From CAYHKY01 sp964357355 (GTDB lineage: Bacteria > Patescibacteriota > Microgenomatia > UBA10105): a DNA stretch of 26,668 bases. The stretch spans positions 1 through 26,668 of the forward strand of contig CAYHKY010000008.1 in assembly GCA_964357355.1 (NCBI GenBank), written 5' to 3'. Positions 6,415 through 13,428 of the stretch are shown here, piece by piece (the first letter of the stretch is position 1; each line of letters begins with the position of its first letter). The notes beneath the pieces are model-generated. The model was not told the DNA's origin. It made no database searches and saw only the letters and a program-made list of their open reading frames with translations. Made by a program: the position numbers and the translations under genes.

Positions 6415-7602
6415 TTACTTTTTTTCGAACACGTATATTTTCCGTTTTACCACTGCTTGCGGCCGAAAGTAGGGGTATGGACCTTCCGCGAGAGTATAGC
6501 CCAAGTTTTCACACATGTCAACAGTTTTTTTCACGGAAAATTCCCTATTTTCCACGTCTACTGCCGGAAAAGCAATCACGACTTTTCCTCCTTTTTTAAG
6601 TAAAGAGTGCCATTCCCGTAAAGCTCCAATATATAACTTTTCCAGACCACGCATGGTATTAGAGATTTCCTTAAAACTAACCAACGCGCCGTGCTGGAAT
6701 ATTTTTTCACCCCTTCTTTCCAAAGGAGCGCCAAGATATGGCTCGGTCACTATAGCATCCAAATTTTGGAGATGCATTTTTTCTGAAATATGTGTCGCGT
6801 CAGCGCTAACCATATGGTAGTTAAAATGAATTTGAGAATACTCACTTTGTAACCAATCAAGATTTTTTTTTGCTTTTAGCATAACTTCCTCGTGAATATC
6901 GGATCCTACAACTCTCCAACCCAGAAGTAAGGCTTCACCGAGGATTGTCCCCATGCCACAAAAAGGATCAAGTAATGTGATTAAAGTTATAGGATTTGAA
7001 ATTGCTATGTTTACCATCATCCGGGCAACTTTTGGCGGTAACATACCGGATTTAGGATCCGCCCAGGGACGCCCTCTGTCTCTTCTGGCCCATTCATCTA
7101 CATGTTGAGTTGCTTCTGTTAGGCCAACTAACCACCGGTTAGTTTTATTTTCAAAAATAAGTATATATTCCGCAACATGCTGTTTTTGCACGACCACACT
7201 GGATAGCTGGGTATTCTCGGGTAATACAAAACGTGTCTGAAAGCCTTTCTTGATTAATTGATTTTTAATTGATTTAGTAAGTGCAACGACATCCGCTTTT
7301 TCTTGGCCGATGACACTTAACCCGAAGGTGATTTTCTTTTTTTTCTGATCACTTGCGATTATTTCAGTTAACAACTCTGGAGCAAGGATCTGGGATGTGG
7401 AGATAAGATGCGCTATTTTTACGGTACCCCCGGTGCGGCTTAACAGGAGTTGAGAGTCAATTGGAGAATCAAACTTAACTACAACGTAACCGTTTCCTGA
7501 TCCCTCTTCATGAAATGGTATAGTATAACTTTTAAGAACATGGAATAATTCAGCGCGGCATAGTTCCTGCGCTTTACCCAGCAAGAAGATGTATGATCTC
7601 AT
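6415..7602 (-). CDS. Trm11/TrmG10-like tRNA guanosine-N2 methyltransferase candidate (395 aa)
   Basis: This is predicted to be a SAM-dependent RNA methylase of the family that modifies G10 of tRNA in archaea and eukaryotes. The N-terminal ~165 residues would be the NFLD/THUMP-like RNA-binding part. Residues 171-200 carry the family-typical WARRDRGRPWADP...GMLPPKVARMMVNIA. The SAM-binding loop is DPFCGMGT (212-219), with VVGSDIHEE as motif II. The catalytic motif IV position reads TEPYLG (286-291) instead of the D/N-P-P-Y form. I believe the TEPYLG form occurs in bacterial members of this group, but that is from memory. The start overlaps the rplU stop by four bases (ATGA), showing translational coupling. 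The substrate base and position are inferred. Confidence 0.75.
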   Translation of the reverse strand: MRSYIFLLGKAQELCRAELFHVLKSYTIPFHEEGSGNGYVVVKFDSPIDSQLLLSRTGGTVKIAHLISTSQILAPELLTEIIASDQKKKKITFGLSVIGQEKADVVALTKSIKNQLIKKGFQTRFVLPENTQLSSVVVQKQHVAEYILIFENKTNRWLVGLTEATQHVDEWARRDRGRPWADPKSGMLPPKVARMMVNIAISNPITLITLLDPFCGMGTILGEALLLGWRVVGSDIHEEVMLKAKKNLDWLQSEYSQIHFNYHMVSADATHISEKMHLQNLDAIVTEPYLGAPLERRGEKIFQHGALVSFKEISNTMRGLEKLYIGALREWHSLLKKGGKVVIAFPAVDVENREFSVKKTVDMCENLGYTLAEGPYPYFRPQAVVKRKIYVFEKK

Positions 7603-7979
7603 TTAGCAGTGAGTCGTTTCGTTGGCTGACGGTCAATAGTATCTTTTTTAGTTTTGGTTTCCGGAACTTCTTTTTTCTCGCCGATTGATTCTATCATCAG
7701 AGTCGTTTCGTACGGCCTGAAACCGGTATGTTTGCGGTAACGCGATTTTGCCTGGAAACGACGAATATCAATCTTTTCACCCCTTTTTTGTTGAGTGATT
7801 TTGGCATTTGCTTTTATATCTGTTGAATCTTTACCGATAGTTACCGTTGTGCCATCAACCATCATGAGTACTGGCAGTTGAACATTGTCCCCAACCTCAC
7901 CTTTCAACCTGCTTACGACCAAGGTTTGCTTAGGTACAACCCTATATTGACTGCCACCAACTCGAATTATTGCGTACAT
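7599..7979 (-). CDS. rplU: 50S ribosomal protein bL21 with C-terminal extension (126 aa)
   Basis: bL21 binds 23S rRNA in the large subunit. MYAIIRVGGSQYRV at the N-terminus and FQAKSRYRKHTGFRPYETTLMIESI near the C-terminus are diagnostic. The frame is open 13 codons further upstream, but the ATG at 7979 matches the family start and has GGAG seven to ten bases before it. After the conserved domain (about residue 103) there is a charged tail of about 23 residues (EVPETKTKKDTIDRQ...) beyond the usual length. The gene has its own promoter (8009-8037) and overlaps the next gene by four bases. Confidence 0.96.
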   Translation of the reverse strand: MYAIIRVGGSQYRVVPKQTLVVSRLKGEVGDNVQLPVLMMVDGTTVTIGKDSTDIKANAKITQQKRGEKIDIRRFQAKSRYRKHTGFRPYETTLMIESIGEKKEVPETKTKKDTIDRQPTKRLTAK

Positions 7980-8008
7980 AAATTTCTCCGAATGCTTACG
8001 AAGTGCTA

Positions 8009-8037
8009 ATTGTACCAAAAATAGTGGTTATTTACAA
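8009..8037 (-). promoter_or_regulatory. Internal promoter for rplU-methylase-rpmA-parB
   Basis: On the minus strand TTGTAA (8032-8037), a 17-base spacer and TACAAT (8009-8014, 5/6) end 29 bases before the rplU ATG. This would uncouple the ribosomal genes from the T-box-controlled ileS transcript. Confidence 0.55.
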
Positions 8038-8059
8038 TTGAACCCGCTTAATAAAGCTC

Positions 8060-9112
8060 TTATCGGTTGATTCGGGATGCTTCATAAATCCCTAATCCGA
8101 TAAATATCGCCAAAAGCGAACTCCCTCCATACGATACTAAAGGCAAAGTGATACCAGTAATCGGCAGAAGTCCTATATTCATACCGACATTAATTACAAA
8201 ATGCCCCAGAAGTAAGGCAAATAATCCAACTATATAAAGATGTGCAAATAGTTGCTCTCTCACTCTAAATGCATGGCGCAAAAGTTGCCACAGCATGAGG
8301 TAAAATATGGCTATCAGTGCAGCTGCTCCTACAAATCCAAATTCTTCGGTAAATGAAGCAAAAATAAAATCTGTATGCCTTTCCGGAAGAAATTGTAATA
8401 GTGACTGTGTGCCTCTGCCAAATCCGCTGCCCAGTAATCTTCCGGATCCGACTGCGATCATAGCTTGAATTGAATTGTATCCGGCGCCGTGCGGATCTAA
8501 GAGTGGATCCAAAAATGTCAAAATCCGCTGTTTTTGATATTCTTTAACGAAATAAGAACTCAGCGGCAGGATGATTCCTGTGATCACACCTCCTAGAATT
8601 ATTGCTATGAGAGGTATACCCGAAAGAAGTATCATCGCCAACCACGAGGTTAAATATATCAGTGCATTACCCAAATCCGGTTGCTGGAAAACCAATATAA
8701 AAGGCAATGCGACCAACGTCATATGCATTCCAATTCGTTTAAGAGTCATCGGCGGATACCTAACCAGTAAACTCGAAATGCTCACTAGAAAAAATGGTTT
8801 TGCGAGCTCTGAAGGTTGCAGCCGGAAACTACCTATTTCAAGCCATCTTGTGGCTCCCCGAACTTGTGGTCCGAGAAATGTAAACATTAGAAAAATGATT
8901 ACCGCACCGTATATATACCAATCCAAATAATGATATGTGGAAAATTCAATTTTTGAGAAGATGAAGTAAAACGCAATTCCCACAATCCCAATAACCAACT
9001 GTTGGCGAAAAAACATGTGGTCAATTGACAGAAGCGTGATCAATCCTAAGGACAAAAGAAGGATAGCGGCGAGTGCTACGATCCAATCAAAAGTGTGAGT
9101 TCCTCTCCCCAT
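8060..9112 (-). CDS. rodA: SEDS peptidoglycan polymerase RodA (350 aa)
   Basis: RodA is the integral-membrane glycosyltransferase that polymerises lipid II for side-wall growth, with a class B PBP partner. About ten hydrophobic segments are seen. SEDS signatures are LQPSELAKPFFLV, QQPDLGNALI, FLPERHTDFIFASFTEEFGF (containing the catalytic-region Asp/Glu) and PITGITLPLVSYGGSSLLA. The SFTEEFGFVG and ERHTD forms favour RodA over FtsW, and the other SEDS protein in this window sits in the ftsZ cluster. The ATG at 9112 lies inside the 3' end of ileS (37-base overlap), and no later start precedes the first membrane segment. No Shine-Dalgarno site is apparent. Confidence 0.93.
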   Translation of the reverse strand: MGRGTHTFDWIVALAAILLLSLGLITLLSIDHMFFRQQLVIGIVGIAFYFIFSKIEFSTYHYLDWYIYGAVIIFLMFTFLGPQVRGATRWLEIGSFRLQPSELAKPFFLVSISSLLVRYPPMTLKRIGMHMTLVALPFILVFQQPDLGNALIYLTSWLAMILLSGIPLIAIILGGVITGIILPLSSYFVKEYQKQRILTFLDPLLDPHGAGYNSIQAMIAVGSGRLLGSGFGRGTQSLLQFLPERHTDFIFASFTEEFGFVGAAALIAIFYLMLWQLLRHAFRVREQLFAHLYIVGLFALLLGHFVINVGMNIGLLPITGITLPLVSYGGSSLLAIFIGLGIYEASRINR

Positions 9113-12042
9113 GTGTATGATTCTACCAAAGTTTTACTCATTACGTCTGCAAGTAAATTTGCTGGTAATTTTTCGTACTCTACAGGCAACTGGACTCGTA
9201 TTTTCTCATCAATTCGCAATCCTTTTTCTTTTCTTAATATCTGGATTTTTCGGACCAGTTCTCTCATTTTTCCGGCCGGAACATCCTGATTGGATTCAGA
9301 AGCATTTCCCAAGACTTCATAAACATCTCCACTTCCGGTATATTCCAACAGATACACGTTAACTTCTTCCATCACAATTTTTTTGATTGCAGGCGTAAGT
9401 TCTTGCGGACCGCTGTATTTAAGCAACCTAAAGGGGATGCGCACTTTCACGGCGTTTTGTTTCCTGAAAGCATGTATGATTGAAGCAAGCTTGATACCTT
9501 GTTGCATTTCTGTTTCCAGAGCTATATTTATTTGCGGTTTGTTTATGTCCGGCCAGTTACTTAAATGTACCGATTCTTCTCCCGTCAAATTCTGATACAT
9601 TTCATCTGCCAAAAAGGGTGTAAACGGAGCCAAAAGTTTGCACAGAGTGACTAATACTTGATACAAAGTCTCATAACATGCTTTTTTATCCTGCTCGCTC
9701 TGGGATCCCGGACCGACACGATCGCGTGAACGCCGTACATACCAAAGTGATAAATCATTTACCAAACTTTCTATGGCCCCAGTTGAAGAAAATATATCAA
9801 AATTATCTAAACTGACACTTACCTTTTCAACTGTAGTTGTCAGTCTTGATAATATCCAGTCATCAAGTATCAACCCAGTACCGCCTGTATCACCCCTATC
9901 CCAATGGTCCACCGTGGCATATGTCACGAAAAAATTGTATATGTTCCAAAGTAATAAATGGAAACGCCGTCTGGTTTCATCGGCTTTTTTATAGCCAAAC
10001 AGCATATTTTGCGTTGGATCATGTGATGCGTACATCCAGCGCATGACGTCAGCTCCGATCCGACCTGCCCCTTCGTTAAATTCGATTGAATTACCCCACG
10101 ATTTGTGCATCGGCCGGCCATCTTCACCCAAAAGTGTCCCATAACCTAATACGGTTTTAAACGGAGGAATCCGCTCCAAAACAGTAGACATAGCAATCAA
10201 CGAATAAAACCAATTTTTAAATTGTCCGGGAAACGACTCGGTAATAAAATTAGCCGGGAACCACTGTTGCCAGTATTTTTTGTCGCTGGTATAACTTACT
10301 TTTCCGGTTTTTGGATCAACTAAAGTAGAATACGGAACTATACCGGCATCCAACCAAACATTGCCGACATCAGGTAAACGGTCGACCAGATTATCGCATT
10401 TTTCACATTTAATTTTAACTTCATCAATCCAGGGTTTATGCGGGGAATGACCAGCAAATTCTTCCCAACCGGATACGGATTTTTGTTTAAGTTCTGTTTT
10501 ACTTCCGATGACTTCAAAATGTCCGCATTTTTTACACTCATAAATTGGCAATGCCAAACCCCAATATCTGTTTGGCTTGGATATCAGCCAATCGTGCATG
10601 TGTGTTAACCAATCCAACTCTCTCTCTAAACCAAATCCCGGCAGCCAGCGGATTTGTTTTGCCACATCCTGCATTTGTTGTCTCAATGTCCGCCCTTTAA
10701 TGTCTTTTTGATCAGGTCGATCCATAGCAATATACCACTCGTCTGCCACCTTCCAAACCAACTCGGTTTTGCACCGCCAACATGCAGGATATCGGTGCAT
10801 ATATTTTTCAATTTGGAACACCCAGTTTTTCCCGTTTTTATCATCACGGTTCAAAAAATCAAGTACCAGTTCGGGGTGTTTTTTGGCGTTTTTTCCGGTC
10901 AAAAAATCAAATCCGCCAATATAACTGGCGTCATCAGCAATCACCGGAATCATCGGTAATCCCAATTTCATTCCCAATCGGTAATCCTCAGATCCGGCAC
11001 TCACTGCCGTGTGTACTAGTCCAGTGCCTTCAGATGTAGTTATGGGCAGGATTAATGGATCTGTAGGTATCACTTTGTGAAAAGTGTTAGGATTTGATTG
11101 AGCAATTTCACTTACAGCCGGCAACTCGTCAAAAGGACCTCGGTAAGAAAGTCCGACCAGTTCCTTACCTTTAACGGTTTTTACCACTTGCGGATCTTTG
11201 CCAAAAATTTTGTTTACCAGCTCCTTAACTACCCAGAAAAGATCTCCAGTAGTCCCTTTCACCAAAGCATAGTCAAAATTTTCATCGACTGCTACTGCGA
11301 TGTTTGCCGGAATTGTCCAAGGCGTTGTTGTCCAAACTAACAAATACTCGTTTTTTTTACCAATTATTGGCAACTCGAAATAGACTGAATCGTGCACCAC
11401 TTCTTTATAGTCCTCCGTCAACATCTCATGCTGGGATATGGCAGTTTCACATCTGGGACACCAGGGTACACTATCTCTGCCTTTATAGATCCAACCTTTC
11501 TGGTGACAGGTTTGCAAAAAATGCCAAATCATATAATTATTCTCATCAGACATGGTGTAATAAGAATGGTCCCAATCCATAAAATTACCCAATCTTTTTG
11601 TCTGTTCTGTCTGAATCTTGGCAAATTTATTGACTCTATCCTTACAGAGTTCCACGAATTTAGCGATGCTTTTCTTTTGATCTCCTGGTACTAAATTTTC
11701 AATATCTTTCTTATTTCTTATCCCCAATTCCTTTTCGACCTCTACTTCTACCCATAAACCCTGGCAGTCAAAACCGTTTTGAAATCTTCCCGCTTCTCCT
11801 TTCAGATTGTGATAACGCTGCCACAAGTCTTTAAAAGTCCGACCCCACGCGTGATGAATTCCCATGGGATTGTTTGCCGTTATTGGTCCATCGATAAAGG
11901 AAAATCTTTTTTTAGCATTATTATTACGGTCGAGATATTTTCGGACAATACCCCCTTCGTACCACGATTTAAGAAGGCGCTCCTCCAGCTCAGGAAAATT
12001 TACCTGTGCTGTTACCGGTTTAAAAGTGTGTTTTTTCGACAT
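9076..12042 (-). CDS. ileS: Isoleucyl-tRNA synthetase, eukaryote-like (type 2) form (988 aa)
   Basis: This class I synthetase charges tRNA-Ile. The HIGH-type motif is GIHHAWG (61-67). The editing domain contains WTTTPWTIPANIAVAV. Zinc-ligand pairs appear at WCPRCETA, CWRCKTE and CKKCG...CEKC. The C-terminal part has an anticodon-binding helical domain and a late ATP/anticodon tail (KMRELVRKIQILRKEKGLRI). The extra Cys pairs and overall order resemble the type 2 group, which in other bacteria is linked to mupirocin tolerance. This is knowledge of the family, not shown here. The KMSKS loop is degenerate: GRPMHKSWGN. Expression is controlled by a T-box leader (12043-12293). The 3' end overlaps rodA by 37 bases. 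Confidence 0.95.
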   Translation of the reverse strand: MSKKHTFKPVTAQVNFPELEERLLKSWYEGGIVRKYLDRNNNAKKRFSFIDGPITANNPMGIHHAWGRTFKDLWQRYHNLKGEAGRFQNGFDCQGLWVEVEVEKELGIRNKKDIENLVPGDQKKSIAKFVELCKDRVNKFAKIQTEQTKRLGNFMDWDHSYYTMSDENNYMIWHFLQTCHQKGWIYKGRDSVPWCPRCETAISQHEMLTEDYKEVVHDSVYFELPIIGKKNEYLLVWTTTPWTIPANIAVAVDENFDYALVKGTTGDLFWVVKELVNKIFGKDPQVVKTVKGKELVGLSYRGPFDELPAVSEIAQSNPNTFHKVIPTDPLILPITTSEGTGLVHTAVSAGSEDYRLGMKLGLPMIPVIADDASYIGGFDFLTGKNAKKHPELVLDFLNRDDKNGKNWVFQIEKYMHRYPACWRCKTELVWKVADEWYIAMDRPDQKDIKGRTLRQQMQDVAKQIRWLPGFGLERELDWLTHMHDWLISKPNRYWGLALPIYECKKCGHFEVIGSKTELKQKSVSGWEEFAGHSPHKPWIDEVKIKCEKCDNLVDRLPDVGNVWLDAGIVPYSTLVDPKTGKVSYTSDKKYWQQWFPANFITESFPGQFKNWFYSLIAMSTVLERIPPFKTVLGYGTLLGEDGRPMHKSWGNSIEFNEGAGRIGADVMRWMYASHDPTQNMLFGYKKADETRRRFHLLLWNIYNFFVTYATVDHWDRGDTGGTGLILDDWILSRLTTTVEKVSVSLDNFDIFSSTGAIESLVNDLSLWYVRRSRDRVGPGSQSEQDKKACYETLYQVLVTLCKLLAPFTPFLADEMYQNLTGEESVHLSNWPDINKPQINIALETEMQQGIKLASIIHAFRKQNAVKVRIPFRLLKYSGPQELTPAIKKIVMEEVNVYLLEYTGSGDVYEVLGNASESNQDVPAGKMRELVRKIQILRKEKGLRIDEKIRVQLPVEYEKLPANLLADVMSKTLVESYTWGEELTLLIGS

Positions 12043-12086
12043 AAAAAATCCGTTCTGCTTATATCTTACTATAAGGACGAACGGAT
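12043..12086 (-). terminator. T-box-controlled terminator / start-site sequestering hairpin of ileS
   Basis: On the minus strand ATCCGTTC (12079-12086) pairs perfectly with GAACGGAT (12048-12055) and is followed by six T, then ATG. The 5' arm is also part of the T-box antiterminator, so the two folds exclude each other. The 3' arm contains the only GGA near the start codon, so the same hairpin could block ribosome binding as well as stop RNA polymerase. Confidence 0.8.
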
Positions 12087-12293
12087 GTCCGTGGTACCAC
12101 CTTAATTTAGTTGTAGTTTGTTGGTTAAACCCTAAAACCTACAACTCTTAAACAGCTATTACGGGCTTACCCAGAGGGGTCTAATCTTAAAAAGACCATC
12201 CTGAACTTTTCTAGGAACTTTTTAATTTCTTCCCCCAACGCTTGCTATTTATTAGCAATCTTCCGTTGATAACGGAATTTGGCGCATTTAGCA
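12043..12293 (-). promoter_or_regulatory. T-box riboswitch leader of ileS
   Basis: The leader senses uncharged tRNA-Ile and turns on the synthetase. The conserved T-box core AAGGTGGTACCACGGA is at 12103-12088 on the minus strand, with the partner CGTCCTT downstream forming the antiterminator. Just before it is a perfect 8-bp hairpin, AGTTGTAG/CTACAACT (12109-12146), in the Stem III position. Near the predicted transcript start is a compact hairpin, TTCCG/CGGAA with loop TTATCAA (12261-12277), exposing ATC, an isoleucine codon. I do not see the long Stem I with its distal-loop motifs, so this may be an ultrashort Stem I variant. The core assignment is firm; the specifier assignment is inference. 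Confidence 0.9.
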
Positions 12294-12299
12294 AATTTA

Positions 12300-12328
12300 A
12301 GTATATCAATAAGATCAGCATTTCACAA
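12300..12328 (-). promoter_or_regulatory. Promoter of the ileS T-box transcript
   Basis: Minus strand: TTGTGA (12323-12328), a 17-base spacer and TATACT (12300-12305, 5/6) place the transcript start near 12293, about 16 bases before the specifier-hairpin candidate. The miniature inverted-repeat element begins only a few bases upstream of the -35. Confidence 0.6.
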
Positions 12329-12344
12329 GATATGATAAAATCAT

Positions 12345-12465
12345 GTAACTATTCACTCTTCCGATAGAAATGTTATTGTTCGATCCGTCAGCTGACGGAG
12401 AGAACTTCTCACTTCAGCTATTGGCCTCGTTCGAAGAATAAACTATCGGAAATCTGAACTGTTAC
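12345..12465. mobile_element. Miniature inverted-repeat element (121 bp) with 9-bp target duplication
   Basis: The ends begin GTAAC and finish GTTAC. The outer 23 bases on each side match as inverted repeats at 18 positions, including a perfect TTCCGATAG/CTATCGGAA block, and a further weaker match (TTATTgTTCGA versus TCGAAgAATAA) lies inside. The centre holds a perfect palindrome, CCGTCAGCTGACGG (12385-12398). Immediate flanks are the identical 9-mer TAAAATCAT at 12336-12344 and 12466-12474, as left by transposase-mediated insertion. There is no coding capacity, so it must be mobilised in trans. Confidence 0.8.
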
Positions 12466-12486
12466 TAAAATCATGTCTTATATTTT

Positions 12487-12940
12487 ATGAAACCAGAAGA
12501 TATACGTAAAAGTATTATTCAAAATTACGGTCCAGACAAACTCTGGATTAGTCTTCGCGGTTCCCCGCCGGGTTTACACAGCAAATGGAATATTGAAGAC
12601 GCAGTCATACCATCACTCGTAAATCTTCGACAACTTAAACTGAAAGGAGATAACTATCTTCAAGGGATGATAATTAACTTTTTTAAAAGTCTTGGTGGTA
12701 TGCGACCGACACGCGATCAATCATTGAAACTCCGAAGTATGGCACAACAAGTTGTTGATGAATTTCCCGACGACACACTTATTTTTTAGTTCAAGCGTGC
12801 TTGAATATGTATTACGCTCAGGAAAATCTGGAATTCGCACTCAGCTTTGGATTCATGATCGTTCTTTATGGTCAGTAAATGATCACCTTTGGCAACAAGC
12901 TGAAGAATATATCGACTATATAGATCCTGAAAATCTTTAG
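12487..12940 (+). pseudogene. Frameshifted hypothetical gene (about 150 aa if restored)
   Basis: The first frame runs from ATG 12487 to TAG 12789 and gives 100 residues (MKPEDIRKSIIQNYGPDKLW...FPDDTLIF). The +1 frame stays open across that stop and continues to 12940 with ordinary protein-like sequence (SSSVLEYVLRSGKSGIRTQL...YIDPENL). Removing a single T from the six-T run at 12782-12787 joins them into one reading frame: ...DDTLIF-SSSVLEY... I do not recognise the family. The protein would be soluble and Trp/Arg-rich. The break may be a real mutation, a homopolymer assembly error or slippage on the T-run. It lies just downstream of the miniature element, in a decayed-looking region. Confidence 0.6.
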
Positions 12941-12998
12941 TTTTTCTCCCTCATATCAAATAAACAACCTTGGTCTTACCATTCGGGGTTTTAGGTTA

Positions 12999-13030
12999 TA
13001 TAGCCTACACACTTGTAAATGTTCCGGCCA
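12999..13030 (-). repeat. Interspersed palindromic repeat, copy 3 (core only)
   Basis: Read on the minus strand this starts TGGCCGGAAC and ends GTGTGTAGGCTATA, close to the copies at 1 and 25681. Flanking bases extend the palindrome (GTTAT at one end, ATAAC at the other). The large hairpin module found beside the 1078 and 25617 copies is absent here. Confidence 0.75.
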
Positions 13031-13335
13031 TAACTTCTTCTATTGGAAAAACCAAACTTTCATTTCGCTTTTTTAGACTGTTCAAATAAGCGGTATGTCT
13101 TTCACCTATAATGAAGAGGTATTACCTGCCTTGCCGTAGAAATGCGGGGATTCTTAGGCCATCAATACATTTTTAGATCAACTTCTCCAAAACACCGTTG
13201 ATATAGATTGCTCCTTTTTATGTCATCAAAGTACGAGGATAAAGTAACAAAGGAAAGAAACATTGTCAATCAGCATCAATATGAGTCTAGCTGTAAACTG
13301 TCAATAGGAAAAAATGTTGTCATTACAACCTAAGT
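13031..13335. other. Gene-poor stretch
   Basis: No convincing gene is seen. One frame on the plus strand (13095-13250) reads SFTYNEEVLPALP, stop, ..., FLDQLLQNTVDIDCSF..., with two in-frame TAG codons. It faintly recalls the start of a family 2 glycosyltransferase and could be a relic, but this is weak. Two TTGACA boxes on the minus strand (for example 13299-13304 with TATTGA 17 bases on) have no obvious gene to serve. Confidence 0.3.
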
Positions 13336-13364
13336 TTGATTTAGCTAGTACTATAGTATATACT
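13336..13364 (+). promoter_or_regulatory. Promoter of candidate small RNA
   Basis: TTGATT (13336-13341), a 17-base spacer and TATACT (13359-13364, 5/6) place the transcript start at about 13371, exactly at the base of the first hairpin of the candidate RNA. Confidence 0.55.
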
Positions 13365-13370
13365 ACTCAT

Positions 13371-13423
13371 GATCGGAAACGATCAAATTCGAAGGCTTAA
13401 GGGCTCTGCAAAGAGTCCTTTTT
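13371..13423 (+). ncRNA. Candidate ~53-nt small RNA (promoter, two hairpins, terminator)
   Basis: From the predicted start the RNA opens with the perfect hairpin GATCG-GAAA-CGATC (GNRA-type tetraloop). A single-stranded linker (AAATTCGAAGGCTTA) follows, then AGGGCTCT-gcaa-AGAGTCCT, seven pairs and one mismatch, ending in TTTTT. That is a well-formed intrinsic terminator. No start codon or ribosome site is present. It ends six bases before the stop of the convergent NYN-domain gene, so it could instead be a stand-alone barrier transcript. No known family is recognised. Confidence 0.5.
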
Positions 13424-13428
13424 GCTTT

